Program-made: the position numbers and the translations under genes
Shown here: positions 32,394 through 40,785 of the stretch, in pieces
Position numbering within the stretch: position 1 is the first letter of the stretch
How the letters are laid out: every line of letters starts with the position of its first letter
Notes under the pieces: model-generated
What the model was told of the DNA's origin: nothing
Seen by the model: the letters and a program-made list of their open reading frames with translations, nothing else
The model's database searches: none
Source: Flavivirga eckloniae
GTDB lineage: Bacteria > Bacteroidota > Bacteroidia > Flavobacteriales > Flavobacteriaceae
Assembly: GCF_002886045.1 (NCBI RefSeq)
Contig: NZ_CP025791.1
Coordinates: forward strand, 4,541,001 to 4,605,000
Length of the DNA: 64,000 nucleotides
Direction of reading: 5' to 3'

Positions 32394-34298
32394 ATGAACA
32401 AAACGTATTTAAGTTTTAAAGGTAGAAATAGCCTGATACTTTTAATATTACTAGCCATGGTGGTTAGTTCTTGCGCCGAGAAGAAAAAAAGTGTAGAAGT
32501 TAATAGCCCAAATGGCAACTATAATGTATCGCTTAAAATCGACGAAAATCAGAAACTATTTTATAGCGTAAATTACAAAGGAGAACAAGTCATTGCTCCA
32601 TCAGCATTAGATGCAGGGATACCAAGCGAAGTTCAAGATGTTGAAATAGATTATGTTAACACAACAAGTGTAGATACAAGTTGGGCACCAGTTTACGGAG
32701 AGAGAAATTTATATCCAGACAAATACAAGGAGTCTCTAGTGGTTTTAAAAGGCGATGGTGCTAATTTTAATCTAAGAATTAGAGCCTACGATGAAGGTAT
32801 AGCATTTCGTTATGAATTTCCAAAATATAGAGGAACAATAGAGCAAGAGAATACAGAGTTTACACTTCCAGAGGGGGCTACAGTATGGGCTTCAAAGGTA
32901 GCTCAAGCTAAAATTAAAAAATTAAAAATCTCAGAGATAGATACCATAGTTGAAAGACCTTTATTGGTTGAATTAAAAAACTCTCTGTTTGCAGCCATAG
33001 GAGAAGCAGGATCGGTAGATTATTCAAGAATGAAATTTATATTAAAGCCAGGTCACTCCAGTACACTAGTCTCAAAGCTGGATAGTCTGGTGGATATTAG
33101 TGATACTGTAACCAAAACGCCTTGGAAGTTTGTTATGGCAGGTGAACGTCCATCACAACTATTAGAAAATAACTATTTGCTCCTTAATTTAAATGAGCCT
33201 AACAAAATAGAGGATACATCGTGGATTAAACCAGGTAAAATAATAAGAGAATCTACACTTACAACAAAAGGAGGTATAGCCTGTGTAAATTTTGCCGAAA
33301 AACATAATCTGGAATATATTGAGTTTGACGCAGGTTGGTATGGTAATGAATATGATGTAGCATCTGATGCTACAACAGTAACAGTAGACCCAAGACGTTC
33401 TAAAGGACCGTTGGATTTAAAAGGAATTGTTGAATACGCCAAAAGTAAAGATATTGGAGTTATTTTATATGTAAATAGAAGGTCTTTGGAAAAACAAATA
33501 GATGACGTATTGCCTCTATTAAGCTCTTGGGGAATAAGTGGTGTTAAGTATGGTTTCGTTAATGTAGGATCGCAAAAATGGACAAGTTGGTTACATGATG
33601 CGGTTAGAAAAGCTGCAGATAATAAGTTGATGGTTGATGTGCATGATGAATACAGACCAATGGGGTATTCAAGAACCTATCCTAATTTAATGACCCAGGA
33701 AGGGATTCGAGGCGATGAAGAATCACCCAAAAACTCAATGGTTTTAAATACCTTGTTTACCAGAATGATAGCTGGTGCAGGAGATCAAACCAATTGCTAC
33801 TTTGCACCTCGTGTTACAGAAAAAATGGGATCTCATGTGTCGCAATTGGCTAAATCTGTTTGCATTTATAGCCCTTGGCAATTTTTATATTGGTACGATA
33901 GACCAGAAGGTTCTGTAGCTGACGAAGAAGGAGCTGGTGGAACTAAAGAATTTATTAAAGAAGTACCAGAATTGGCTTTTTATGATGCATTACCTACGGT
34001 GTGGGATGATACAAAAATAATAGATGGTTATCCAGGCGAATATGGTATTGTAGCCAGACGAAGTGGAAATGATTGGTTTGTAGGTGCTTTAACTGGGGTA
34101 AAAGGACGTCAAATGAATATTTCTTTAAACTTTCTGGATAAAAATAAGGACTATGAGGTTACAATTTATTCAGATGATAAAAATAGCACTTCCGTAACTA
34201 AAGTAAATATAGAAACCAGAAAAGTTAATTCCAGTGATGTAATAAAGCACCAGATGTTAAAACAAAATGGACTAGCCTTACATATACGGGCCCTGTAA
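32394..34298 (+). CDS. GH97-family glycoside hydrolase lipoprotein
   Basis: 634 residues, lipoprotein signal ending MVVSSCAEKKK. GH97 N-terminal beta-sandwich (VEVNSPNGNYNVSLKID, YDEGIAFRYEF), then the (beta/alpha)8 barrel (NLEYIEFDAGWYG, GVKYGFVNVGSQ, LMVDVHDEYRP, RTYPNLMTQEGIRGDE) and the C-terminal sheet. Retaining GH97 alpha-galactosidases have an Asp nucleophile in a VKVDF-like segment; here it is VKYGF, matching the glycine of SusB-type inverting members (VKTGY). The SusB HEATRP segment reads HDEYRP here, so its Glu is aligned with Asp or shifted by one. It is therefore an inverting-type or divergent GH97, likely exo-acting on alpha-linked sugars. It belongs to the second utilisation region. 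Confidence 0.85.
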   Translation: MNKTYLSFKGRNSLILLILLAMVVSSCAEKKKSVEVNSPNGNYNVSLKIDENQKLFYSVNYKGEQVIAPSALDAGIPSEVQDVEIDYVNTTSVDTSWAPVYGERNLYPDKYKESLVVLKGDGANFNLRIRAYDEGIAFRYEFPKYRGTIEQENTEFTLPEGATVWASKVAQAKIKKLKISEIDTIVERPLLVELKNSLFAAIGEAGSVDYSRMKFILKPGHSSTLVSKLDSLVDISDTVTKTPWKFVMAGERPSQLLENNYLLLNLNEPNKIEDTSWIKPGKIIRESTLTTKGGIACVNFAEKHNLEYIEFDAGWYGNEYDVASDATTVTVDPRRSKGPLDLKGIVEYAKSKDIGVILYVNRRSLEKQIDDVLPLLSSWGISGVKYGFVNVGSQKWTSWLHDAVRKAADNKLMVDVHDEYRPMGYSRTYPNLMTQEGIRGDEESPKNSMVLNTLFTRMIAGAGDQTNCYFAPRVTEKMGSHVSQLAKSVCIYSPWQFLYWYDRPEGSVADEEGAGGTKEFIKEVPELAFYDALPTVWDDTKIIDGYPGEYGIVARRSGNDWFVGALTGVKGRQMNISLNFLDKNKDYEVTIYSDDKNSTSVTKVNIETRKVNSSDVIKHQMLKQNGLALHIRAL

Positions 34299-34392
34299 TC
34301 AATTAGGGTAAAGGAACCTCAATAGGTTTTTATTCATGGTTTTAGGTATTTCACCTTCTATACATACTTGATTGTACATTATTTAATATATG

Positions 34393-34495
34393 TGGCTGTT
34401 GCACAACCTTATGAATTGTTAAAAAACATATTCCTTGAATTTATTAAAACTATAACCATTTGATTTATTCTGAATAATGAGCTGTGCAACAGTCA
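34393..34495. repeat. Short element bounded by inverted repeats (possible MITE or IS remnant)
   Basis: CTGTTGCACA (34396-34405) and TGTGCAACAG (34483-34492) are perfect inverted repeats flanking about 77 bp of AT-rich sequence; outer bases partly pair. The ends resemble terminal repeats of several insertion sequences. No target duplication is clear. Confidence 0.4.
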
Positions 34496-34853
34496 TATTA
34501 TAATACCTTAAAACTTAGATAAAGGATAAAACAGAGAGAACATTAGCTTTAGTGTTAGTGATATCCTACTTGCTAAGTTTTTATATCAAAACAATAATTT
34601 AATAAGTGATTTGCTTAGGGGATAATACAATCTAATTTATACAATTAAGTAAATGTATTTGCAAGAAGGGAGTGCATAAAAATTAGTAAAAAAAGTGTTT
34701 TATATGTCTTTTAATAAGAAGGTTGACTAAAAAGATGATTGGTTTGCTTTCTTCGGTAATATGTCGATAAAACCAAATATTATTCGATCTAATGAAAAAA
34801 ACACAGGATAAAGTATGTGTGCCTGTAAGTATAATACTTCTTTTAAAAAAAAT

Positions 34854-34880
34854 GAACAGTTTGTACCCCTAATATGAAAG
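34854..34880 (+). promoter_or_regulatory. Candidate direct-repeat regulator site
   Basis: ATGAACAGTTT and ATGAAAGTTAT 22 bp apart, about 175 nt upstream of the FN3 lipoprotein gene. Same family as the site at 31930. Confidence 0.3.
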
Positions 34881-35052
34881 TTATATATGAATTGGAACTT
34901 CATTATTCATTTAGTTTTGTTTCTATGATTATTTCATAGTTTAAGATATAAACATGTGTTAATTTATAATTAAGGACAACTATATTTTAAATAATTGTAA
35001 ATATTAAAAATTTAAGCTAATAAACAATATGATTAAAAATGAAAAAATAATT

Positions 35053-35769
35053 ATGAAAAAAATTTTACTTTTTACAATAATCGGATTCGTTATAGTAGCC
35101 TGTGGAGGCGATAGTGGAGGGGTTCCAGGTCCAAACCCAGACCCAGACCCGGATCCGGGAGCAAATAATGCTCCAACAATACCGGTTTTATCAGAACCTA
35201 GTAACAATTTATTGTGTATAGATAATAATCTATCATTTAATTGGACGGCTTCAAGCGATGCAGACGGTGATAGTGTAAAATATACTATTGAAGTTTCATC
35301 AGATTCAGAATTTACGCAAATAACGCATAGCATTAGTGGTCTTACCTCTACAAATAGAACCATAATAATGGAAAGGAATAAAGCGTATTATTGGAGAGTC
35401 AAAGCCATTGATAGCAAGAACGCATCTAGTGACTTTTCATCTATATTTCAATTTTATACAGAAGGTTTTGGCGAAGAAAATCATTTACCATTTGCTCCTA
35501 AATTATTTAAACCAGAGTTAAGTTCTACCGTTCAAGGAAATTCGGTATTGTTAGGCTGGGGGGCAACAGATGTAGATAAAGATAGTTTAACCTTCGATGT
35601 ATATTTAGATACTAACCCATCTCCAACAACTAAAATACTAAGTGACCACCCGAGTAAAGATTATGTGGTATCCAATTTGGCTGCTGGAACTTATTATTGG
35701 AAAGTAGTTGCCAAAGATGGCAAAGGAGGTGTAACCATAGGTCAAATATGGAGTTTTAATGCTAACTAG
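35053..35769 (+). CDS. FN3-like surface lipoprotein
   Basis: 238 residues from the ATG at 35053 (MKKILLFTIIGFVIVACGG, lipobox IVAC); an ATG at 35029 adds eight residues. After a Pro-Asp linker (PNPDPDPDPG) come two fibronectin-III-like domains: NNAPTIPVLSEPSNN..YYWRVKAIDS (about 40-135) and HLPFAPKLFKPELSS..YYWKVVAKDG (about 140-235). These repeats also occur in the FISUMP lipoproteins at 40786 and 42720. It is likely a surface glycan-binding or spacer protein. A decayed copy of its 3' end is at 40561-40596. Confidence 0.8.
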   Translation: MKKILLFTIIGFVIVACGGDSGGVPGPNPDPDPDPGANNAPTIPVLSEPSNNLLCIDNNLSFNWTASSDADGDSVKYTIEVSSDSEFTQITHSISGLTSTNRTIIMERNKAYYWRVKAIDSKNASSDFSSIFQFYTEGFGEENHLPFAPKLFKPELSSTVQGNSVLLGWGATDVDKDSLTFDVYLDTNPSPTTKILSDHPSKDYVVSNLAAGTYYWKVVAKDGKGGVTIGQIWSFNAN

Positions 35770-35950
35770 CTAAAACTTTCTCAAATTAAAAAAAGAAAAG
35801 AATTATTTATATGTATACCATAATTCTTTACAAAAAAGGGAACGAAGAATATTTACTTATTAAATGCTAGGATTAGTTTACGGCAAATTTAAGGAGGTAT
35901 TTGGACCTATTTTAATTAACTAATTTTTATTGAAATTTAGATTTAATTTT

Positions 35951-38923
35951 ATGAAAAAACTAAAAAAAATACAACTATATATCCCATTGGTAGGACTATT
36001 ATTTTGCGCGAGTATTAGTATTAATGCTCAAGATTTATATGTCGCTACCAATGGTAATGACAGTAATGATGGATCCATAAATAATCCATTAGCGACTATA
36101 ATTGGAGCCAGAGACAAAGCAAGAAGTACTGGAGCAAAAAACATTTATATTAGAGGTGGTCGATACTATTTTGACACTACTTGCACACTGGATTCTCAAG
36201 ATAACGGAATATCTTTTAGTGGTTATCAAGATGAAAGAGTAATTATGGATGGTAGTAAGTTTATAAACCCAACAGGTTTTGAGATTGTAACTGCCAATAG
36301 TTTATTAGGCAAATTGCATGATAATGCTAAAGGTAAGGTGTACTCCAGAATAATTACAGATGAAGAGATAAAAGCTTTTTTAGAGAAAGATAATTCGCAA
36401 ATTTCCATAGACGATAAAATGGGAACGTTAGCAAGATTTCCTAATGTAGGTTTTGCTCATATGGATCGTTTCTCGGTTATAGGTGAGACCGTTAATGAAC
36501 AAGGGTCTGTTTCAGATCCTAAAGGACCGGAATTTCAACTTCACGAAACTATTGATGCGGCAAAATGGAATGCAGAGTTAGGCAGATTGAGAAAAATGAA
36601 AGCTCAAGGGTATTATTCTGCAGACTGGTTTAAAGAAGGTAGCTATGTAAACTCAGTTAGTTCATCAGGGACGATAAAACTTCAAAATGGATCCAGATAT
36701 GGTGTTCAAGGTGGAGGTACAGACATTCACCGTTTGTTTTTTTTCAATCTATTATGTGAATTGGATGAGCCTGGAGAGTGGTATTATGATTCTACAGATT
36801 CTCGCTTATATTTATGGCCATTAGAATCGATTACTGATAATTCAGCAATTGGTGTTTGGGCAGGACCTCAATGTTTTGAGATAGAAGATGGACAAGATAT
36901 TACCATTGAAAAAATGACGATTCAAAATATCGGATCTGGTGTTAACGGTCAAGGGGCTATCAATGTAATTGGAACTAGTAGAAATATATTGATTGCTGGT
37001 ATTACATTTAGGTATATAGCTGTACCACTAACATCTGTAAACTTGTGGCATGATGTAAAAGATAGTAAAGTGTTAAGTTGCGATTTTTATGACGTATCGA
37101 ATAATAGTAGATTGTATGGGGGGAAAATAAGTCCTACATCTGTTGAATATGGAAATAACACTATTGAGAATTGTCACTTTACTCAGGTTTATTCTAAAGA
37201 TTTTTATGGTAAAGCATGCGGCATTTCAGGAGCAGGAAATATCTTTAAAAATAACTTGATTCATAATATGAATGGTCAACCTGTAACACACGCAGGTGTA
37301 GATCATATTATGGAACTTAATGAAGCCTTTAATGTAGGGATTGAAGAAGGTGATGGAGGTGCCTTTTATACAGGAGCAACAGTGTGGTCCTTTGGAAATA
37401 AAATAAGACATAATTTTGTCCATCACATTATGAGTATTCCTGAGTTATTAGGAAGAGCCTCTTTTTTCTCTGATGATTTAGATGCCGGAGAAGAAGTTTA
37501 TGAGAATATAACTTATAAAGGAGGTTGGGAATCTCTTAAAATGAATACAGGAGGAGGTCATACAGTTTCTAGAAACGTAGTTTTAGAAGCTTACAGAGGT
37601 ATTAGAAATGGTGATTCGAATTCCGGTAACTACAATTCAATGGTAAGTTTCTTAACTACTAACCCTACCGTAAACGAAAAAGGCAATCAATTTGGTAGAA
37701 TGTTAAATACAATTGGTGTTTCTGGTTGGGAAAATACCGTTAATGCCGATAATTGGACAGATTTAGTAAATGATTTTTGGTATCAGCGTTACCCAAGAAT
37801 GAAAGAACTTTTTGAAGCATATAATACTAATAATACCATTAAACCTTACGCTACTAATTATGATGATAATATGTTTTATGGTAATGTCGTAGATATTTTG
37901 GGTGGTACAGCAGAAACAAGAACAGGAAATCAAGATATAACATTAGATATATTTGAAAACCCTAGTGCACTAAATTTTAAATTTAAAGAACCAAGACCTG
38001 GTTATGCACCTAATATCCCATTTGAAAGTATTGGATTGTATCTGGATGCTTATAGATGTGCTGTACCTGACAAAAATGAATATCGCTCAAATATAAAACA
38101 ACGATTTGATGGACAGGCAACTCATGAGAACGATGCTGTTTACGATTTTAATACTATTAATGAAAGATTGTACTATAATTCTGGAGCCGTAGTTTATAAG
38201 TTAGTACCATGTTCAGGAGCCATAGAAGAAAAGGGAGATGACACTTATACTGTAAAAGCAATAGGTGAAACTTGTATAGATAAAGCTAACGGACAAATAA
38301 AAATTCAAGCAAAAAATATTGGTACATACGTAGCAAACTTAGATGGTGGAGCCGATATTAATTTTACAGGAGAGTGGACTATAGAAGATTTAACTCCGGG
38401 TACTTATGAGTTATGTGTTACTAATACAGCAAACAGTGCTACTCAGTGTTATGGATTAGAGATAGAAGCAGGAGCAGTAGTAACATGGAAAACAACTACA
38501 AGATCTGGGAAACTAGCTGTTGAGATTTCTGAGGGAACAGCACCTTACAATGTGTTTGTAAATGATGAAATGGTTTTACAAACCTACGCATCGGCCTTTT
38601 CTGTAGATGCTAAGTATGGCGATGTAGTAGAAGTAAAAACAAGTGTTGATTGTGAAGGTGTGCTTACTAAAACCATGGACGGTATAGTTTCAGTATCTCC
38701 CAATCCAACAAAAGGTGAATTTAAAATAGCATTGTCAATGCCACTTAAAGATGTAACCGTAGATATATATAATGTGTTTTCACAATTAGTTTCATCAAAA
38801 GTTTATCCAGTTAATAATGGCCAGGTGCAATTAGATATCAATGGAGCTCCATCAGGTATTTATTTCGCAACCATAAACATGGGAGGCAAAAAACCTAAAA
38901 TTTTAAAAATAATTAAGAATTAA
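35951..38923 (+). CDS. Secreted right-handed beta-helix protein (GH141-like) with T9SS sorting domain
   Basis: 990 residues from the ATG at 35951; MKKLKKIQLYIPLVGLLFCA begins a good signal peptide. The beta-helix catalytic-type region (about 35-720) starts DLYVATNGNDSNDGSINNPL and contains RLFFFNLLCELDEPGEWYYD with LYLWP, typical of GH141-like and related polysaccharidases, followed by ladder repeats (IENCHFTQVYSKDFYG, IFKNNLIHNM). After a beta-sandwich region comes a type A T9SS domain (VSVSPNPTKGEFKI, YNVFSQLV, PSGIYFATI). It would be exported and surface-attached. The specificity (fucose-, xylose- or uronate-containing glycan) cannot be read; PL-type activity is an alternative. Confidence 0.75.
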   Translation: MKKLKKIQLYIPLVGLLFCASISINAQDLYVATNGNDSNDGSINNPLATIIGARDKARSTGAKNIYIRGGRYYFDTTCTLDSQDNGISFSGYQDERVIMDGSKFINPTGFEIVTANSLLGKLHDNAKGKVYSRIITDEEIKAFLEKDNSQISIDDKMGTLARFPNVGFAHMDRFSVIGETVNEQGSVSDPKGPEFQLHETIDAAKWNAELGRLRKMKAQGYYSADWFKEGSYVNSVSSSGTIKLQNGSRYGVQGGGTDIHRLFFFNLLCELDEPGEWYYDSTDSRLYLWPLESITDNSAIGVWAGPQCFEIEDGQDITIEKMTIQNIGSGVNGQGAINVIGTSRNILIAGITFRYIAVPLTSVNLWHDVKDSKVLSCDFYDVSNNSRLYGGKISPTSVEYGNNTIENCHFTQVYSKDFYGKACGISGAGNIFKNNLIHNMNGQPVTHAGVDHIMELNEAFNVGIEEGDGGAFYTGATVWSFGNKIRHNFVHHIMSIPELLGRASFFSDDLDAGEEVYENITYKGGWESLKMNTGGGHTVSRNVVLEAYRGIRNGDSNSGNYNSMVSFLTTNPTVNEKGNQFGRMLNTIGVSGWENTVNADNWTDLVNDFWYQRYPRMKELFEAYNTNNTIKPYATNYDDNMFYGNVVDILGGTAETRTGNQDITLDIFENPSALNFKFKEPRPGYAPNIPFESIGLYLDAYRCAVPDKNEYRSNIKQRFDGQATHENDAVYDFNTINERLYYNSGAVVYKLVPCSGAIEEKGDDTYTVKAIGETCIDKANGQIKIQAKNIGTYVANLDGGADINFTGEWTIEDLTPGTYELCVTNTANSATQCYGLEIEAGAVVTWKTTTRSGKLAVEISEGTAPYNVFVNDEMVLQTYASAFSVDAKYGDVVEVKTSVDCEGVLTKTMDGIVSVSPNPTKGEFKIALSMPLKDVTVDIYNVFSQLVSSKVYPVNNGQVQLDINGAPSGIYFATINMGGKKPKILKIIKN

Positions 38924-39020
38924 AATGATATGTAGTAGAAGAAAAAAACAACTACATATTTTTAACCGTAAATAAAAAAACAATCAGGTAATTATTTTTA
39001 CTATTGTTGTTAATAAATAT

Positions 39021-39057
39021 AAACCTATGGGCATATACTGCTCATAGGTTTTTTTGT
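39021..39057 (+). terminator. Terminator after beta-helix gene
   Basis: 9-bp stem AAACCTATG/CATAGGTTT extended by GC pairs, followed by a run of seven T. It lies about 100 nt after the stop codon. Confidence 0.8.
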
Positions 39058-39721
39058 TTGCATAAAGTATAGTTTTTCCGTGTATTAAATATTTGGTGAA
39101 ATAAAATACTATTTTTTAAATTATCCAATCCACAATTTATAGTTTCTAACTCGATTTACTTGCGAGGTTATTAGTCTAAAATCAGTAAATTAACGGGAGT
39201 TTTAATAGTTGTTGATTTCTAATTATAGTTACATTAAAAACAACCCTAAAGGCCCTCAAGGGGACAATTTTACTGAGAGAGATTCCCTCGAGGGAGGATT
39301 AAGGAGGGTGTGTTTAAATACAAAATACTTTATAAGTATAACAATCAGTACTTTACAATGAAGTTAAATCGAGTTAAATTATATATCAAATACCAGTTTA
39401 AATCTTTCGACTTTAGTTTATACTGGGTTCATAAAAAGTACTTTAGAAACTTTTACAGCTTAACCGATAATATATTTTTTACTTCTTTATTCTCCAGATC
39501 AGATTCCATAACTAAAAGAATACCGTTTGTTAATTAATCAAGCTCACATTTTTAATAAAATAAAAGACTTCTCATACAAAAAACGACTCTATTATTTCAA
39601 GAAAATTTTTATTAGAAATTGAATAAAAACTATTAGTTAAAGGTTCTTAAAAGTAATTCTGCTAAGGAAGCTAAATAAAAAGGGAATAAAAGTAAGTTAT
39701 TTCTTGTAATTGTATTATTTT

Positions 39722-39751
39722 GAACATTTTATACTCCTTTTAGAACATTTT
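39722..39751 (+). promoter_or_regulatory. Candidate direct-repeat regulator site
   Basis: GAACATTTT occurs twice exactly 21 bp apart (39722 and 39743), about 105 nt upstream of the decayed gene at 39857. This is the best-conserved pair of the set. Confidence 0.45.
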
Positions 39752-39856
39752 GGGTGCGTAAATATGCTATAAAGTTTGTGATATTTACAAGAGATTAATC
39801 TATTAATAGGCCTCAATTTTTAACTATAATTAACTAAACATTTAAGACTAAAAATC

Positions 39857-40360
39857 ATGAAAAAAAAATACTTTTATTTACAACAGTTTTATCGGCTGTT
39901 ACAATTAATATACTCAATTTTTTAATTTCGATTTTGCTACTCCTTAGATTGCAGTGCAACCTGGTTTTAATCGAGTAACAGAAACTATTTTATATGCAGA
40001 TCTGGATCGGTAAAAAGTGATTTTGTATTTACTTATCTCAATCTATTTACAAAAGAAGAAATAAAAAATGGCTCTGCGGAGCTAAAGTTAATAGTATAAA
40101 TCTACTCTGTTAGGTACTGTATGACATAGTATCTTCTCAAGAAGTTAACGATTCTTTTATCTCTTTAGGGAAATTAATCCAGAAGTGTATGTTTAAGATG
40201 TTCCTTCGGAAAGTAAAGTAATTATCAATAGCTTAAAGATTAATACTCTTCTTGATAATAGAAGGTAAAAATTATAAGCCTCGGATACAATAACTTACGA
40301 GTGTTGTCATCTATTGTTTACAAGAAAAGTAAGAACTAATCTTTTCTGAATTACTAATGA
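39857..40360 (+). pseudogene. Decayed secreted protein gene (DNRLRE/CBM96-like)
   Basis: An ATG at 39857 is followed by nine A. Removing two restores a signal peptide (KKILLFTTVLSAVT). Later fragments lie in different frames, each closed by stops: QPGFNRVTETILYADLD (39958 on), VKSDFVFTYLNLFTKEE..NGSAELKLIV (40010 on), EINPEVYV, DVPSESKVIINSLKINTLLD. The order resembles the DNRLRE/CBM96-type domains of secreted polysaccharidases, where a soluble-strand block is followed by KFDL-like and A-x-L-x-L-Y-V segments. The gene is broken by several frameshifts and stops. The family assignment is tentative; decay itself is clear. Confidence 0.6.
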
Positions 40361-40488
40361 AAAAACGTATTTGTTTTAGTATAAGTTAAAATAAATTTAA
40401 AAGATATATTTATAAAATTTAAAAGAGTTTTGTTTAGAAGGTAGAATATCATAAAAACTAGTGTTTTCAGTGCTTTTCAAAGTGAAAT

Positions 40489-40515
40489 GAACAAATTTTT
40501 CACTAAAAAGAAATA
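40489..40515 (+). promoter_or_regulatory. Candidate direct-repeat regulator site
   Basis: TGAACAAAT and AGAAATATT, 21 bp apart, about 300 nt upstream of the FISUMP/SusCD operon. Weak member of the set. Confidence 0.3.
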
Positions 40516-40560
40516 TTCGTACCCGATACAATAACAGTTTTAATACAATCTTTGGAAAAA

Positions 40561-40596
40561 GATTTTTAATACTAACCAGCTAAAAATCTCTCATAT
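40561..40596 (+). repeat. Decayed copy of the 3' end of the FN3 lipoprotein gene
   Basis: The 36 bases here match 35751-35786 (last codons, stop and downstream of the 35053 gene) at about 28 positions, including TTTTAAT-CTAAC-AGCTAAAA. It suggests that a second copy of that gene once ended here. Confidence 0.5.
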
Positions 40597-40785
40597 AAAA
40601 CTAACAAATAACAGTTTTAACAATATTTTTTTAAGCAATATGCCTGTCTTTAAAAACTATGTAAAGATACAAGACAAAGACATGTAGTAATGTTAAAGAA
40701 GTATTAATGAATAGTTAAAAAATAAGATATAGAAAATAGAAAGACTACGGTTAACAAAACAAACACAATTTAAACCAAAATAACT

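Larger units (their letters stand above)
34299..35052. other. Intergenic stretch with inverted-repeat element and candidate regulator site
   Basis: No credible gene. It contains the inverted-repeat element at 34393-34495 and a GAACA-type direct repeat at 34854-34880. The rest is AT-rich with no recognised signal. Confidence 0.4.
38924..39856. other. Intergenic stretch after beta-helix gene
   Basis: Terminator at 39021, a repeat-like block at about 39249-39311 (short CCCTC/GAGGG stems: CCCTCAAGGGG and CCCTCGAGGG) and a candidate regulator site at 39722. A low-complexity frame at 39310-39537 has no gene-like features. Confidence 0.45.

Noticed and set aside
35004-35363. 119-residue minus-strand frame with Gly-Ser repeats
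   Set aside because: It is the antisense shadow of the Pro-Asp linker in the FN3 lipoprotein gene.
35891-35898. Shine-Dalgarno-like AAGGAGGT
   Set aside because: It lies more than 50 nt before the ATG at 35951, too far to act on that start.
39310-39537. 75-residue open frame MFKYKILYKYNNQYF...
   Set aside because: Non-ATG start, low-complexity Tyr/Phe/Lys-rich translation expected from AT-rich DNA, no signal or family, and it lies in a decayed region.
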